64,000 nucleotides of DNA, taken from Gnetum montanum. Lineage: Eukaryota > Streptophyta > Gnetopsida > Gnetales > Gnetaceae. This document shows positions 11,841-23,039 of the stretch, in pieces. Numbering within the stretch: the stretch's first letter is position 1; every line of letters starts with the position of its first letter. A program made the translations under genes and the position numbers. The notes beneath the pieces were generated by a model. It was not told where the DNA came from and did no database searches. It worked only from the letters and a program-made list of their open reading frames with translations. The stretch is taken from assembly GCA_015680685.1 (NCBI GenBank), contig MNCI01005184.1, positions 9,393 through 73,392 on the forward strand, in the 5' to 3' direction.

Positions 11841-12829
11841 TGTAGTGGTTGTAGCTTAATAGATCCCAATAGGATCCAATATACAACTTCTAAGTAAATT
11901 TAGCCTAGAAAGTCAAAATAACATAATAAAATAGAGAAAATATTTCTTATATTAAGATAATTCTCAAAACACATAGAAAATAAATCAAACATGAGGAGCC
12001 AAGTTCAAGTCATAGCTCTCCCAAGGATCTTAAAGGACACACCTACTCTTTCATAATCGTCAATTGCTCACTATGGAGCCCAAGCTTAAGATAAGACACT
12101 TAAAAGGGATTCTCCAAATCTCTCTCAAGTGCTCTCCCTTGCCTCTCACTCAACTTCTTTTTACAAGCTCTCTTCCCTCAAGAGCTTTCTCTCTTATCTT
12201 CTATTGGGATGTTTGGCCTTTAGCATTTTCTCTTTGGCCCTTGTCACTATGGCCCTTGGGATTGCTGCACTTGGTACTACAACATTAACACTAGTAAATT
12301 ACATCAATATTTATAAGCAATTGGAAGGTAAAACTAGAAATATTTTTTCAACTCAAATTGAGGTTCTTTAGATGTTTCCTAAGTCTTCTCACCTTGTTCC
12401 CAACTATTTCCATTTTCTTTGGCTATTTCTCAAATTGGAATAGTATTTTTTAAAATTTCCCCATGCATTTAGGTTGTCTCTAACTTCATGTAGATGTCTC
12501 TTTTGAAAGCCTTGCTCATAGGAGAGACATCTACTATTTTTAGTAGATGTATAGTCTTCATTGGATACATCTTTGGAAAGATGTCTATCTTTCTAGGAAG
12601 ATGTCTCTTCTGAAGGTGCCAAAAATAAAAGTGCTCATTTTGATGTTGTCAGCCTCCAAATGACTCCCAATAAGTTTCCATAGATCCTAGAACCACATAA
12701 ACTCATCAAAATAAGCAAAAAAAACCTCCAAACATGCCAAAACATACAAGAATCATCGCCAATAAAATCAACACAAAAAGACCCATGTCATGTACGGTAG
12801 ATGAAGGGATCAAAAACGTTGTCCCTACA
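11841..12829 (-). repeat. L left LTR (3' LTR on the minus strand, 989 bp)
   Basis: Pairs with 14621-15569: both share AATAGATCC near the start, the GAGGAGCCAAG(T/C)TCAA block, CTCTCTCAAGTGCTC, and CATGTAGGGTAG-like text near the end. On the minus strand it begins TGTAGGG. It contains a cluster of AGATGTCT/AGACATCT motifs at about 12475-12615. Confidence 0.8.
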
Positions 12830-12979
12830 CTAGCTTTTCCATCATTAAAAATATCATGCTTCATGACCTTTCACAAGTTGGAAGGTACCATGCCCCCATG
12901 TATTAAGGCTATCACAGTAATCATGACTCATTGCATTACAAACATGAAAATAAATATCATTAGAGGTTTTGTTTTTTAA

Positions 12980-14484
12980 CTTTCCTTGCTCATGGAGGGT
13001 TGTCCTCATGCCCCATCATGCTTCTTTCATCTGATTATCTCCTTGGAATGCTTACCTTGCATCCTCATGATGACTCAAACCTACAACAAATAATGAATAA
13101 GAAAAAGAAAAATGATTAGGCTTTCTTAATCCAACATCCTTTCTTTTCTTCTTTTTCCTCTTCTTCACCTTCTTCTTCTTGCTATTTGGAAGACTACCAC
13201 TTAGCTTCCTTTCATAGTCACCATGTAGATTACCTTCATGCTACGCTTCCATTTTATAGAAAATACAATTAATTCCATCAATAAACTTCATAAATTTTTC
13301 ATTACTATAATCAATAGTAAGCATCTCCAAATCCTAGAAAATCATATCATTATCAATGTCTTCACTTACATCAATAATGACCTTCTCACAATGAATATTC
13401 CAAGAGCCACCATCATCAAATAAATTATCATTATTAGTCTTCCTCTTGGCATCAAAAATCAAAATATGACTCTCAATTCCATCACAATCAGCACAATCAT
13501 CACGATGGTCATCATTACCATTGAATAAACCACAACCAAGTTGAAGTTAAAAACTAGCATCCATCATACTAGCTTCAACATGAGAGAGATTACTACCATT
13601 AACAAGGTCAAGCTCACTATTACATACCTCTTCATGGCTTCACCCATCCATCTTTGATTCAAGTTAATCTTCAATATGTGGCTTCCAAACCTCATCAAAG
13701 CATGAAGGTTCAAGATTCTAGATAGGACTTTCCAATTCCAATGGCTTCTCCTCTTCAAAGGAATCAGAAATAAACTCTTCATCCCAGTTTAGAGGTACTA
13801 AGTCAAAAGGTAAACTCTCCTCCATGGCCTTAACATCAGATTCATCAAAAACATCATTAAAGAAATATTTCTTGCACATACCTTAGATAGAAGAATCACC
13901 TCTCTCTCATGAGATAGTCTTAACTTGACTTAGAATCTCCTTTTCCTTGTCACAAGGTGTAGAACAATTGTAAAATGAATGAGTATCATACCTTCTAGTG
14001 TTATCCTTATCCTTCTTAAATAAGTTCATTGATCTTTGCCACTCTCCTAGCTTTGATCCTCCACCTCAATGACTCGTAAGGTAGGAACTCTCCTTGATCA
14101 GTAGCATAGACCATCTTGGACTTTGAAGATCTCTTAGTCCCCTTGATTAAGATATTGGTTCCCTTCCTTGAAACCTTTGAGTATTGAGCACTTCCTTATT
14201 CAATAAGAGATAATTGAGAACTCCTTTTTCTCATTGATCTCTACTTCACCAAACCTTTAATCTTTCTTTCCTTCTTGATGGCAAGAATATATTCTATCAA
14301 TTCTCCTAAAAATATTTTCCATGTTAGTGTTGAATTTATTCATATTTCTTTTTAAATTTTTTGTAAAATATTTGCTCTTTTGGGCCTTTACTTTGGAAAG
14401 AACTTCTTGCATTTTAGTCACAAAAGCTTTAAAGAAGTTCTTAAACTCTTAAAGCTCTTGATATCTCTTCTTCTTTCAAGCCAT
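12980..14484 (-). pseudogene. Element L single ORF, lysine-rich, unknown function
   Basis: ATG at 14484-14482, about 130 bp after the PBS. The minus strand reads as a long ORF of about 500 codons with some 15-20 stops and at least one frame change. The N-terminal part is basic and helix-rich (EFKNFFKAFVTKMQEVL, NLKRNMNKFNTNMENIF), suggesting a coiled coil. The middle is acidic (WDEEFISDSFEEEKPLELE, NGNDDHRDDCADCDG). A very basic run (SKKKKVKKRKKKKRKD) near 13150-13190 could be a nuclear-localisation or nucleic-acid-binding tail. I recognise no domain; it does not read as gag, protease or transposase. A captured host fragment is possible. Confidence 0.5.
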
Positions 14485-14597
14485 ACCTAAAGCAACAAGA
14501 ATGATATTCAAAAAAAAATGAAAAAAAATCCACAACATTATTCCTTTCATTCAAATAAGATACCAAGCTTCAAAATAGAAGTGTGAAAACCTTCAAA

Positions 14598-14614
14598 CCT
14601 TCTCTTTGATACCA
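14598..14614 (-). other. Element L primer-binding site, initiator tRNA-Met type
   Basis: The minus strand reads TGGTATCAAAGAGAAGG, starting six bases after the LTR end. It resembles the plant initiator-Met PBS (TGGTATCAGAGC...). This fixes the element's orientation as minus. Confidence 0.6.
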
Positions 14615-14620
14615 ATCTAG

Positions 14621-15569
14621 TGCATGGGTTTCACCTCAATAGATCCGAATAGCACCAAATACACAACTTCCAAGAAGATTTAGCTTAGAAACTAAGAACA
14701 AGATAATAAAATAAAGAAAATACATCAAAGATGAGGAGCCAAGCTCAACTCACAACTCTTTAAAGGATCTTAGAGGCCATACTTGTCCTCTCTTAATACT
14801 CACTTGATTAGAATGGAGTCCAAGCTCAAGATAAGACACTTATAAGAGATCCTCCTAATCTCTCTCAAGTGCTCACCCTTGCCTCTCACTCAACTTCCTT
14901 GCACAAGCTCCCTTTCCTCAAAAAATTTCTCTCTTCTCCTCTATTTGGATTTTTAACCTTTAGCATTTGCACTTCATCCCTTGCCATTACAATTCTTGGC
15001 AATGTATCCTTTGGTACTATGGAACTTGGTACTATGGCACTAACAATAGTGAATTACATTAATATTTATAAGCAACTAGAAGGTAAAAATCCTAGAAATC
15101 TTTCCTCAACTTAACTTGACATTCTTTAGATGTTTCCCAAGTCTTCTCACCTTTTCCCTAGCTATTTCCTAAACTGGAATGATGTTTTTGAAAGTTTCCC
15201 CATGCCTTTGGGTTATCTCTAGGTTCATGTAGAAGTTTCATGTAAAAGCCCTACTCTCAGGAGAGATGTCTTCTATTTTTTATAGATGTTGAATTTTTAG
15301 GGGAGACGTCTTTGGGAAACCATCTATCTTTTTGAGAAGACATCTCTTCTTAAGATGCCAAAAATGAAAGTGCTCATTTTGATATCAGGAGCCTTCAGAT
15401 GGCTTCCAACAAGTCCCCATAGATCCTAGAACTACATAAACTCATCAAAATAATCCAAAAACACCTTTAAACATGCCAAAACATCAAAGAATCATCCCCA
15501 AAGAAATCAACATAAAAGGACACACATCATGTAGGGTAGAACAACGAAATCAGAAGAGGTTTCCCTACA
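14621..15569 (-). repeat. L right LTR (5' LTR on the minus strand, 949 bp)
   Basis: Counterpart of 11841-12829. On the minus strand it starts TGTAGGG and ends next to the PBS. It carries AGATGTCT, AGACGTCT and AGACATCT motifs at about 15250-15350, at the same place as in the other copy. Confidence 0.8.
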
Positions 15570-17618
15570 CCATAGGAACCAATGGATCATGGTATTTTGG
15601 GACCTCATAACTTTTTGTAAATTTAGAAAGATTATTAACTAAATAAACTTTCTTAGGAATTTTTTTCTTTTCTTCTCTTAGTGCATAGTTCCATTAAGTA
15701 CTTAGCATAAAGAGATGTATCCTTTATTTCTTATCCTAAAGGAATATGCAAATACCCACTAAATATTTTTTCTATATGAACTTTAGTTGTAAATTCCTTT
15801 TGCAATCATTTAGGAAAAGAAGGTAAAATTGTTTGTCTATGCAAAGTAGAAGAGAATAATGGTTGTTCTCTTTCCCTAATCATTTGATGTTTTTCCTTCT
15901 TATTAAATACTTGTGGCTAATCTTCTTCTTGTATCTTAACCTCTTTAAAGCTAACCTTCTTTTGGGGTTTAGGCTAGATATTCTTTCCACTCCTGGTAGT
16001 GATGAAATGCAATTGTTTCTTATCCTTTCTTTGAGATGTAGGATTTGATTAGGCTAAGAAGCTAATTAATTCTTGCATAGGTCTTAAAATATTCTCCTTG
16101 TTTCAGTCATGAATTTCCTACTTTCATTAATGAAGAAACTAAGAGTTTTGGTGAGTTTATCCAAATGCTCATTACTTGGATTCTTAAATGGGTTCAAATT
16201 ATTTTTAGAATATTATTGCTAAAAAGGTGGTCTTTGTGGAATGGTGGTTGTTGGTTTGTTTCTATATTGTTGAAAAGCCTTCACCAGTACTTGCACTTTC
16301 TCATGACAATATGATAAGGTTGGAAAAGTGGTGCAATCATGTTGTGGAATACCACAAAAGCTACATACTTCACTTTGCACTAAATGAGCTTATTTATTTA
16401 TTAATCCTATCAAATCATCCACTTTTTATTCAATTGTTTAATTTCTTGGGTCATGCCTTGCATGATGTTGGGTTTTGGCCATCTCTTTCTCTAATCTACT
16501 AACAAATCTATGATTCTTAAGCATTCTTCCAGTGTTACATTCAAGATATTTCTACCACATGAAAAGTCAACATTTTGCCTACAACATGGTAATAAGCCTT
16601 CTACAAAGATTTGAATAAGTTGATGGTCTGGAAATCCATGGTTGGGATTCTTCAAGCACAACTTCTTAAACTTATCAAAAGTACTCTCATAATCCTCAAT
16701 GTTTTGTTGTATAAAACTCATTAATTACTTTCTCAATGAATATAGCTTATCATTAGAGAGAAATATTTGGACAAAGACAACCTTGAATTTATCCCATGAA
16801 CTAATTTTTTTCCTAAGGGTTTGTAGCCAAAAATTAGCTTTATCTTTCAAGGTCAATTTAAAAGCAATCATTTTAGTTCTATCCCTACTTTGCGATGCTA
16901 GCATTGGTAATATGGTTTCAACTTATCTTATGTGAGTACATAGAAAATTCTCTTATGTGATTACTTGGATCTCCATCATTTGTTTCCCTAAACATAAGTA
17001 ATAAATGAATGTTTTGAACCTCTACATCTCTTTCTTGTAAAGAAAATAATGGTCCTTCAGGTATGATTAATGTCCTTTGATTTAATAAATTCCTAAGAGT
17101 TCGTCCTTGGTAGGCCTATCCAATTGGAACATTAGAACCTAGACTACCAAAGGAAAAAGGAATTGAACCAAAGCAAAGTGGAGAAGATATATGGTATGAA
17201 GGAGATCCAATTGTAAAAGTGGTAGTTTCTATTGAGGTCATAATAGGACTTGGTATAGAAATAGAGGCTATTGATGTGATCTAGATTTGCAAATTTAAGG
17301 CATTTATAGTTGGGTTTTTCCTTCTATTGTAGTTACATTACTTAATATTTGAGTGTAACTTAGATTTTGGGAACCTACCATCATGGTTGAACTAATAGTT
17401 TGCATTATAATGGTTGAAATATAACATAGAGGATTAAAAGATGTGGAAAAATTAAATTGTATTCTTTCCTTTTCTATTGGATCTCTATTATGGGGATGTT
17501 GCTCTTCAAGAGAGGGAAAAGGGTTAGGGTTTGATTGTATTTATTCCTCTTGATCTTGTCTTAAATTAGCTTGTGTATATTATAAGGACTAAGAGTAATC
17601 CTAAGAGGTTGGATTCAT
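15570..17618 (-). pseudogene. M gag (with protease N-terminal part at the low end)
   Basis: ATG at 17618-17616 on the minus strand. The capsid region reads FTLKDKANFWLQTLRKK near 16850, then a stretch from about 16720 down (EDYESTFDKFKKLC, NPNHGFPDHQLIQIFVEGL) that matches the usual plant Ty3/gypsy gag pattern. A frame change occurs near 16930, and stops are scattered. The low-coordinate end runs into the protease, which is cut by L at 15569. Product: structural capsid and nucleocapsid protein, no longer expressible. Confidence 0.75.
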
Positions 17619-17816
17619 GTTTCTTTCTTAGGTGGATTTGTTTGTTTTAAATTTCTTAATATAAGAAAAACAATTAAAAGAGACCATTTCTAGAACTACT
17701 TAATAAAATAAAATAAAATAAAAAGAAAAATAAAGCATACGTGTTGAAAAGTACTAAATCTACAAAATAAATTCAAGAATGTATAGAACCCTTAATGACA
17801 ATTAACTCTGCTGGCC

Positions 17817-17834
17817 TCCCCAACAACAACACCA
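17817..17834 (-). other. M primer-binding site, tRNA-Asp type, fully C-to-T decayed
   Basis: The minus strand reads TGGTGTTGTTGTTGGGGA. The tRNA-Asp PBS used by Athila elements is TGGCGCCGTTGCCGGGGA; all five differences are C to T. It lies three bases from the LTR end at 17838. Confidence 0.8.
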
Positions 17835-17837
17835 AAT

Positions 17838-18600
17838 TGATGAGCCAACGAAATTTTATTGCTAAATTACCTTAATAATTCACTTGGTTGTAAGATTGTC
17901 ACCTTGTTTGTGACTAACCCACAAGTTGTATTTGTGGAGGAATAGTTCGAAAGTTAAAAGGTCATGAAGAAAAATAACAATTATATCCAATTTCAATTAA
18001 AAACTCCATACTTATGACTTTCACTCATATGTAAAATAAGAAGGCCTTACCTTAACTTCTAACATTAAGTTCAAAGATGAAAACAATTGATTAAATCAAA
18101 TTGAAAGTACATGAAATTACAATAAATAATAGAATATTATAAAGGACATGTCACCTAACCTGTAACCCTACTCTACTCTCTTCACAATGTAAAAACTTCA
18201 CAGATTTCATAACATCAATGGTTGTTGGTTATCACAAAGTGTCAATAATCCTTCTTAACAATTTTAATACCAAAATAAGATTCAATTTGGTGTGTGTTTT
18301 CTCTTGATTTTTTTGTCTCCCCTTCATTTAAAAATGAGCTTCCTATATATACTAAAGAGAAATTATAATAATTGGAAAAATGATCATTTTGAAAATCAAT
18401 TGTTATCACAAATTTCTATAACAATCTATTGTAGTCTTGTCACACTATATCTCAACTTCTAGTAGCTTTGATAATCAACTAGGATTGTTTCCTTCGATCT
18501 GAATCATTATCTTGATCTCTTCATGTAATGCTTCATCTACTAAAATATATGTGATCAATCATATCACTACTACTATGAGGATTGATATAATTGATGTCGA
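17838..18600 (-). repeat. M 5' LTR, far end not located
   Basis: The LTR ends CTCATCA on the minus strand (forward TGATGAG at 17838), next to the PBS. A minus-strand TATA-like TAGTATATATAGG lies near 18333-18350. I could not fix the outer boundary; 18600 is approximate. Confidence 0.5.
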
Positions 18601-19839
18601 TCTCTATCACTCCCATGCTTTCCTATGATACATAAAACTTAAGAAAGGAATTAATGCTTATCGATTTCTACTTCCAAAATTGATTATCTTTGATACGGAT
18701 AAATAGTTAAAAAAATTTAAAAAATGAGTTTTTAAGATTAAAAACTAGATTTTTATGAAGGTTCAATAAAAGGAAGATTCAATGTTTGGCTTTTTTGTAA
18801 AAATATCATGATTTGTATGGACCACTAGTCATGTTGTTTAACTACAAAATAATCACGAGTCATGGTAGTTGATCATGAATAAATCATGAATTATGGTAAA
18901 ATTTCCTTAACTTAAATTACAATTAGAAGATGACCATGAATCATAGTTGAGCTTTTTGTGTAGCCATAAGTTGCCTACAAGTTGTGGTCAGCTCATGGGT
19001 TGAAACCTATAATATCATGCCTATACTAAGAGTTATGGTGCAAATGAATTTCATTTATATCTTGGTATTTTCATAATGGAATTTAATGAAGTTTATTTAA
19101 ATGGAATTACCTTGGAATGCCCTTCAACCTCAATGAAAAAATTAGAGTTTATTTCAAGAAAGAAATAGGATATTATCTTTAAACTTGATTGAAGTCTTTG
19201 GAATTCTAAACTTGAATTAATTTTAAGCTTAAAACTAGAATGAACGAAATCTAGAGTGAAAATTCTATTGCAAAATAATGAAGATGACCTATTAGAATCT
19301 ATTAATAAAGTTTTGGAGAGGTAATAAACTTAATGATAAAAGTGGAATGATGAGATATGGAGTTGATGGAATGTTGAGGTTGCAAGAAATTATGAAAATG
19401 AAAAGAAGTTCATAGGAGATTAATAAGAGAATGTGAGAAGAGAAATTCATGTAATTTTTATTGCCTTTATAATAGTCAATTACGTCAATGTATAACCATT
19501 AGATTTGGAGAAAAAGATAGGGGCCTACTTGGGATTAATGAGAAGTCATTTCCCAATTATTAAAAGTTAAAAATAAAGCAAAATGAGGTTTAATTTGGGC
19601 CAAAAAAAAGAACATGCATCCATTAATTTATTTTAATAATGCAAAAATCAATTTTTCTCCTAGCTTAATGTGATGGAGAAGTTAAAAAAGTATCATTTTA
19701 TTCCTTTGTTTTCCTTATTGGAAGTACTTGGCATATCACATTATCTCTAATAGTCCTTCCTTTAGTATGAAATGCATGTATTTTTTAATCTTCTTATCTT
19801 GACTCTTGGGTTTTCTTGTTATCTACATCATGATAAAGG
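18601..19839. other. Unassigned AT-rich DNA
   Basis: No coding signal recognised on either strand. At about 18790-19010 the words TCATGA, CATGAATCATGG and GAGTCATGGTAG recur, perhaps the U3 part of an unrecognised LTR. The rest may be the 3' side of the copia remnant that follows. Confidence 0.3.
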
Positions 19840-21370
19840 TAATCATTTGTATAGTTTAGTATAGATTTATTTAGTAAGTTCTTTAGTTGATTCTTATAGC
19901 GCATATGTTTAAGTTTGATGGTTTTCTCCTTCACTTCTTATTTGATGAAGTAATATTTGATGTTTATGTCCTTTAATTTCTTATGTAGCACATGTTCATT
20001 TGATAATTGGATGGTTGTTGTATTATGATAAAATAGTTTTATAGAAAGACCAACATGATATCATAGGTGAGTCATGACGTTTTTAGCAAGGGTATATGTT
20101 GTATGCATGTAGCCATCGCTATGAATTTAACTTCTTCTATTGATAGATTATTTGAAATTTTTTTTACTAAATTTCTAACATATTGCATTGTCTCCATGGA
20201 ATTTTATGCCTCCTTATGTAGATTTTCTATCATTATGATCTCCTTCCTAATTACCATTTGAATATCCATGAAATTATTCATTCCTTTTAGTACATGCAAG
20301 TCCATGATCTATTGTGTCTTTAATGTATCTCAAAACATATGTGTAAGCATTGAAATGACTTTGCCTTGGTTCTTGCATGAATCATGAAAGGTAACATGTG
20401 GCATAGAATTTTAAAAGATCAAATTATATTTCTCTACTAATTTGCATCTATTAGAAGTATGTTATCCTTGAATTGTAGCCTTAGCTCATGTGGAGAAAAA
20501 GATAATGTGACTTTTATCTATTAATTTTATATTTTTCCAATATTTTTAAAGTATATTTGATTTGATGAACTTTGATTCCCTCCTTATCTTGATGAAATTA
20601 AATTCCAAGAAGGTATTTCAATTATACTAAATCTTTCATTTCAAATTTACTCTTCATATTAAGTTTCATTTCTTTTATCAGTTTATTATTTATGTCTATG
20701 AAGACAAGATCATCCACATAAAGTGAGATAATGATGAAATATTTGTTATTATTTTTTTAGAAAATAATTATTGATTCTATAAAATTATGTCCTTAAAGCT
20801 TGCTTAATTCATACAATTCTTTATTTAGTTTTCACACCTTATCTGCTTTTTCTTGAGTGACATATCATTTACTTTCATAGACATAAATTTCTTCATTGAT
20901 ATTATCATTGAGGAATGCTAAGTTTACATCCATTTGATGAATTTTAAAATAATGATGGATAACTATAGAATGAAAGATTTTGATAGTTTTAAATCTTTCC
21001 ACTAATGCAGATATCTCCTCAAAGGCTACATGTTTCCTTTTTCCAAATCATTAAGCCGCAATTCTTATTTTTTTTGATAATATCTTATTTTTCATTGAAT
21101 TTAGTTTTGTATATTCATTTCTAATATATGAATTTCTTTCCTTTGGGTTCTTCAACTATCTTCCATGTCTATTTTTCTATCATGGCTTCATATTTATTAT
21201 GCATGGCTTTTCGCCATTCTTTAATCTTTAAATCCTCTTATATATTTTTAGATTCTTAAGATAGGGATGAGTATGTAAAGTTGCTAATAGCACCATATCT
21301 TATTGTTCTTCTAATAAGGGTCCTTCTAGAAATGACCAATATGGTTATATTATATAGAATTCAATGTAGT
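19840..21370 (-). pseudogene. Ty1/copia RT and RNase H remnant
   Basis: On the minus strand from about 21370: WRKAMHNKYEAMIEK, then WKIVEEPKGKKFIY and IYKTKFNEK, the start of the copia-type RT domain. The catalytic box reads YVDDLVFIDINNK near 20720-20680, followed by FEMKDLV and KYLLGI. RNase H-like words follow at about 20280-19900 (GYSNGN, DRKST, EHVLHKKLKDINIKYYFI). Stops and frame changes are numerous. Integrase and gag were not found on the right, and LTRs were not found. The domain order shows it is copia, unlike all other elements here. Confidence 0.8.
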
Positions 21371-23039
21371 CTAGTCGTAAGCTTTGAAGATGATGTTGAG
21401 TGAATTGACAAAAACATGCATGTATGTCATTGTATTCAAGAAATATAAAAGTAGTTATAATACATATAATACAAGGAGAATCCATTTTTCCATAGTCAGG
21501 AAATTAGAAAATATTTATATATTTTATAACTATAAGAATAAAATAATAGATTATACACATGTATCAAAATCACTCATGAGGATAGGTGTAATGCTCATAA
21601 TCACACAAATGTATCATAATCCCTTAAGGGATTTGTACAACACAAAACACAAAAGGTAATAGATGGCTCATAGTCATCATCTTAATTATTCAACACCATG
21701 TTGTACAATTGTAACCTACTTAGATAAGAATGAATTATCATAGTTCAAAGTAATAGAAAAAAATGGAAATGAAATTAATATTTTTTGTAATTTAATGTTT
21801 TAATGTGTTCAAGTCATGAAACAAAGGGAAAAATATGAGCTTTATTCATTGTGCAAACACTAGACTCCATAGTAACCAAATGATTTTAGGCAACATAAGT
21901 AAGATAGGACTCTAATATAATCTAGCTACACATGTGAAAGTAATGACTCCAAACACACATACAAACAAGAAGAAAATCAACTTATGTAAGGAAGGAGAAG
22001 CTCTCCACAGAAGCTAGATGTGAAAAGCCCAAATAAATACATAAGTTATTAATGAGGTACAAGTTATGTGTGAGAGGCATTCCAAGTATGATAGTTTTTA
22101 CAATGTAATAGTGGAGATTTATCAATTCTTGGGCATCAATGGAGGTCTATTAATGTATTCAAAACTAATTAAATCACACTTTGAACACTAAGGACAAAGC
22201 TTGACTGGGTAGGGAATATGTTAGTATTCTAGTGCTAATGCAAGGATGTTAGGGCATCCCCCTACTAAGAAGCCAAGGACTGAATCTAGATGAAACTTGA
22301 AATCTAAAGAAACATGTGAGAAAGATCTTAAGGCCTTCAAAAGAGGTTAGAAACATTCTAAGGAGGCTGAAACATGCACATAAATCAATATTATGATATA
22401 ATAATGAAGGGAGAAAGCGTAGGAAACATAAACCTCAACCAAAGATGCTAGGAATATAAACATATGATACATGAAATACTTCTTGGGTCTGGGACTTACC
22501 TTGAACTTAGAAAATATTACTAGATAACCCATCATTACTTCATGACTAACTAAAGATAGTAGAATAACTTTAACACCTCAAAACATAAAAATAGGGACTA
22601 AACACATTCCAAGGTCCATTTGAAGTGATTGCAATAGTACAAAATTGATCATAACTATGTTACAACATAAGGAACCTTAGTGATAACTATCATGGGATGA
22701 TGGTTGAGGACAAAATCCTACTAATGTAGATTTATGATATGGGAAGATGCTAGAGGTATTCGGTGCATACATATGAGATCTCTAAAACTATTCCTCAAGG
22801 TTCATCACCCTAACTTGAAGCTTTCAACTCTACTCATGCATCTATTCTTACTTTCATAGTAGTTCTTATATATATTACTTTACATCTACTTGGAACTATG
22901 CATGATTTCATTTTATGTGTGAGATCTCACACTAGAAAACCTTCAATTTGAGTGCTTATCGATGAGTTTTTTCTTCCATATCACTAAGTGAGCTACCTAT
23001 AGAATTTTTAACCACATATAGATATCTCCTCCATTTCAT
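21371..23039. other. Unassigned AT-rich DNA
   Basis: No supported gene. The reading frame of 91 codons at 21384-21659 has no recognisable motif. A perfect 16-bp palindrome GTGTGAGATCTCACAC lies at 22917-22932. By position this may include the 3' part of the element whose third ORF follows on the minus strand. Confidence 0.3.

Larger units (their letters stand above)
11841..15569 (-). mobile_element. L: non-autonomous LTR element with one unique ORF (3.7 kb)
   Basis: Two long direct repeats (11841-12829 and 14621-15569) share text along most of their length and both run TG...CA. On the minus strand, the bases after the right-hand LTR read TTGGTATCAAAGAGAAGG, a degraded PBS for initiator tRNA-Met (TGGTATCAGAGC type). 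The 1.8-kb interior holds one decayed minus-strand ORF and no recognisable protease, RT or integrase. The target flanks (GGTGA left, CCATA right) do not match, so either decay or a rearrangement has occurred. It splits the protease of M. Confidence 0.75.
11479..18600 (-). mobile_element. M: minus-strand Athila-like Ty3/gypsy element, truncated and interrupted
   Basis: Read on the minus strand: LTR (from about 18600 to 17838), tRNA-Asp-type PBS, gag (17618 to about 15600), then protease continuing at 11840-11500 after an inserted element (L, 11841-15569). RT and everything downstream are absent because A1 begins at 11478. The protease word LLDLGASINIM and gag words such as LKDKANFWLQ mark it as Ty3/gypsy; the PBS supports the Athila group. 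The left end, including its 3' LTR, is probably left of A1 and outside this window. Confidence 0.75.

Noticed and set aside
13150-13190. Simple CTT/TCC microsatellite
   Set aside because: It is the complement of the lysine-rich run of the L ORF, so coding origin explains it.
21384-21659. Plus-strand 91-codon reading frame as a gene
   Set aside because: AT-rich, no motif, and it starts where the minus-strand copia remnant ends.
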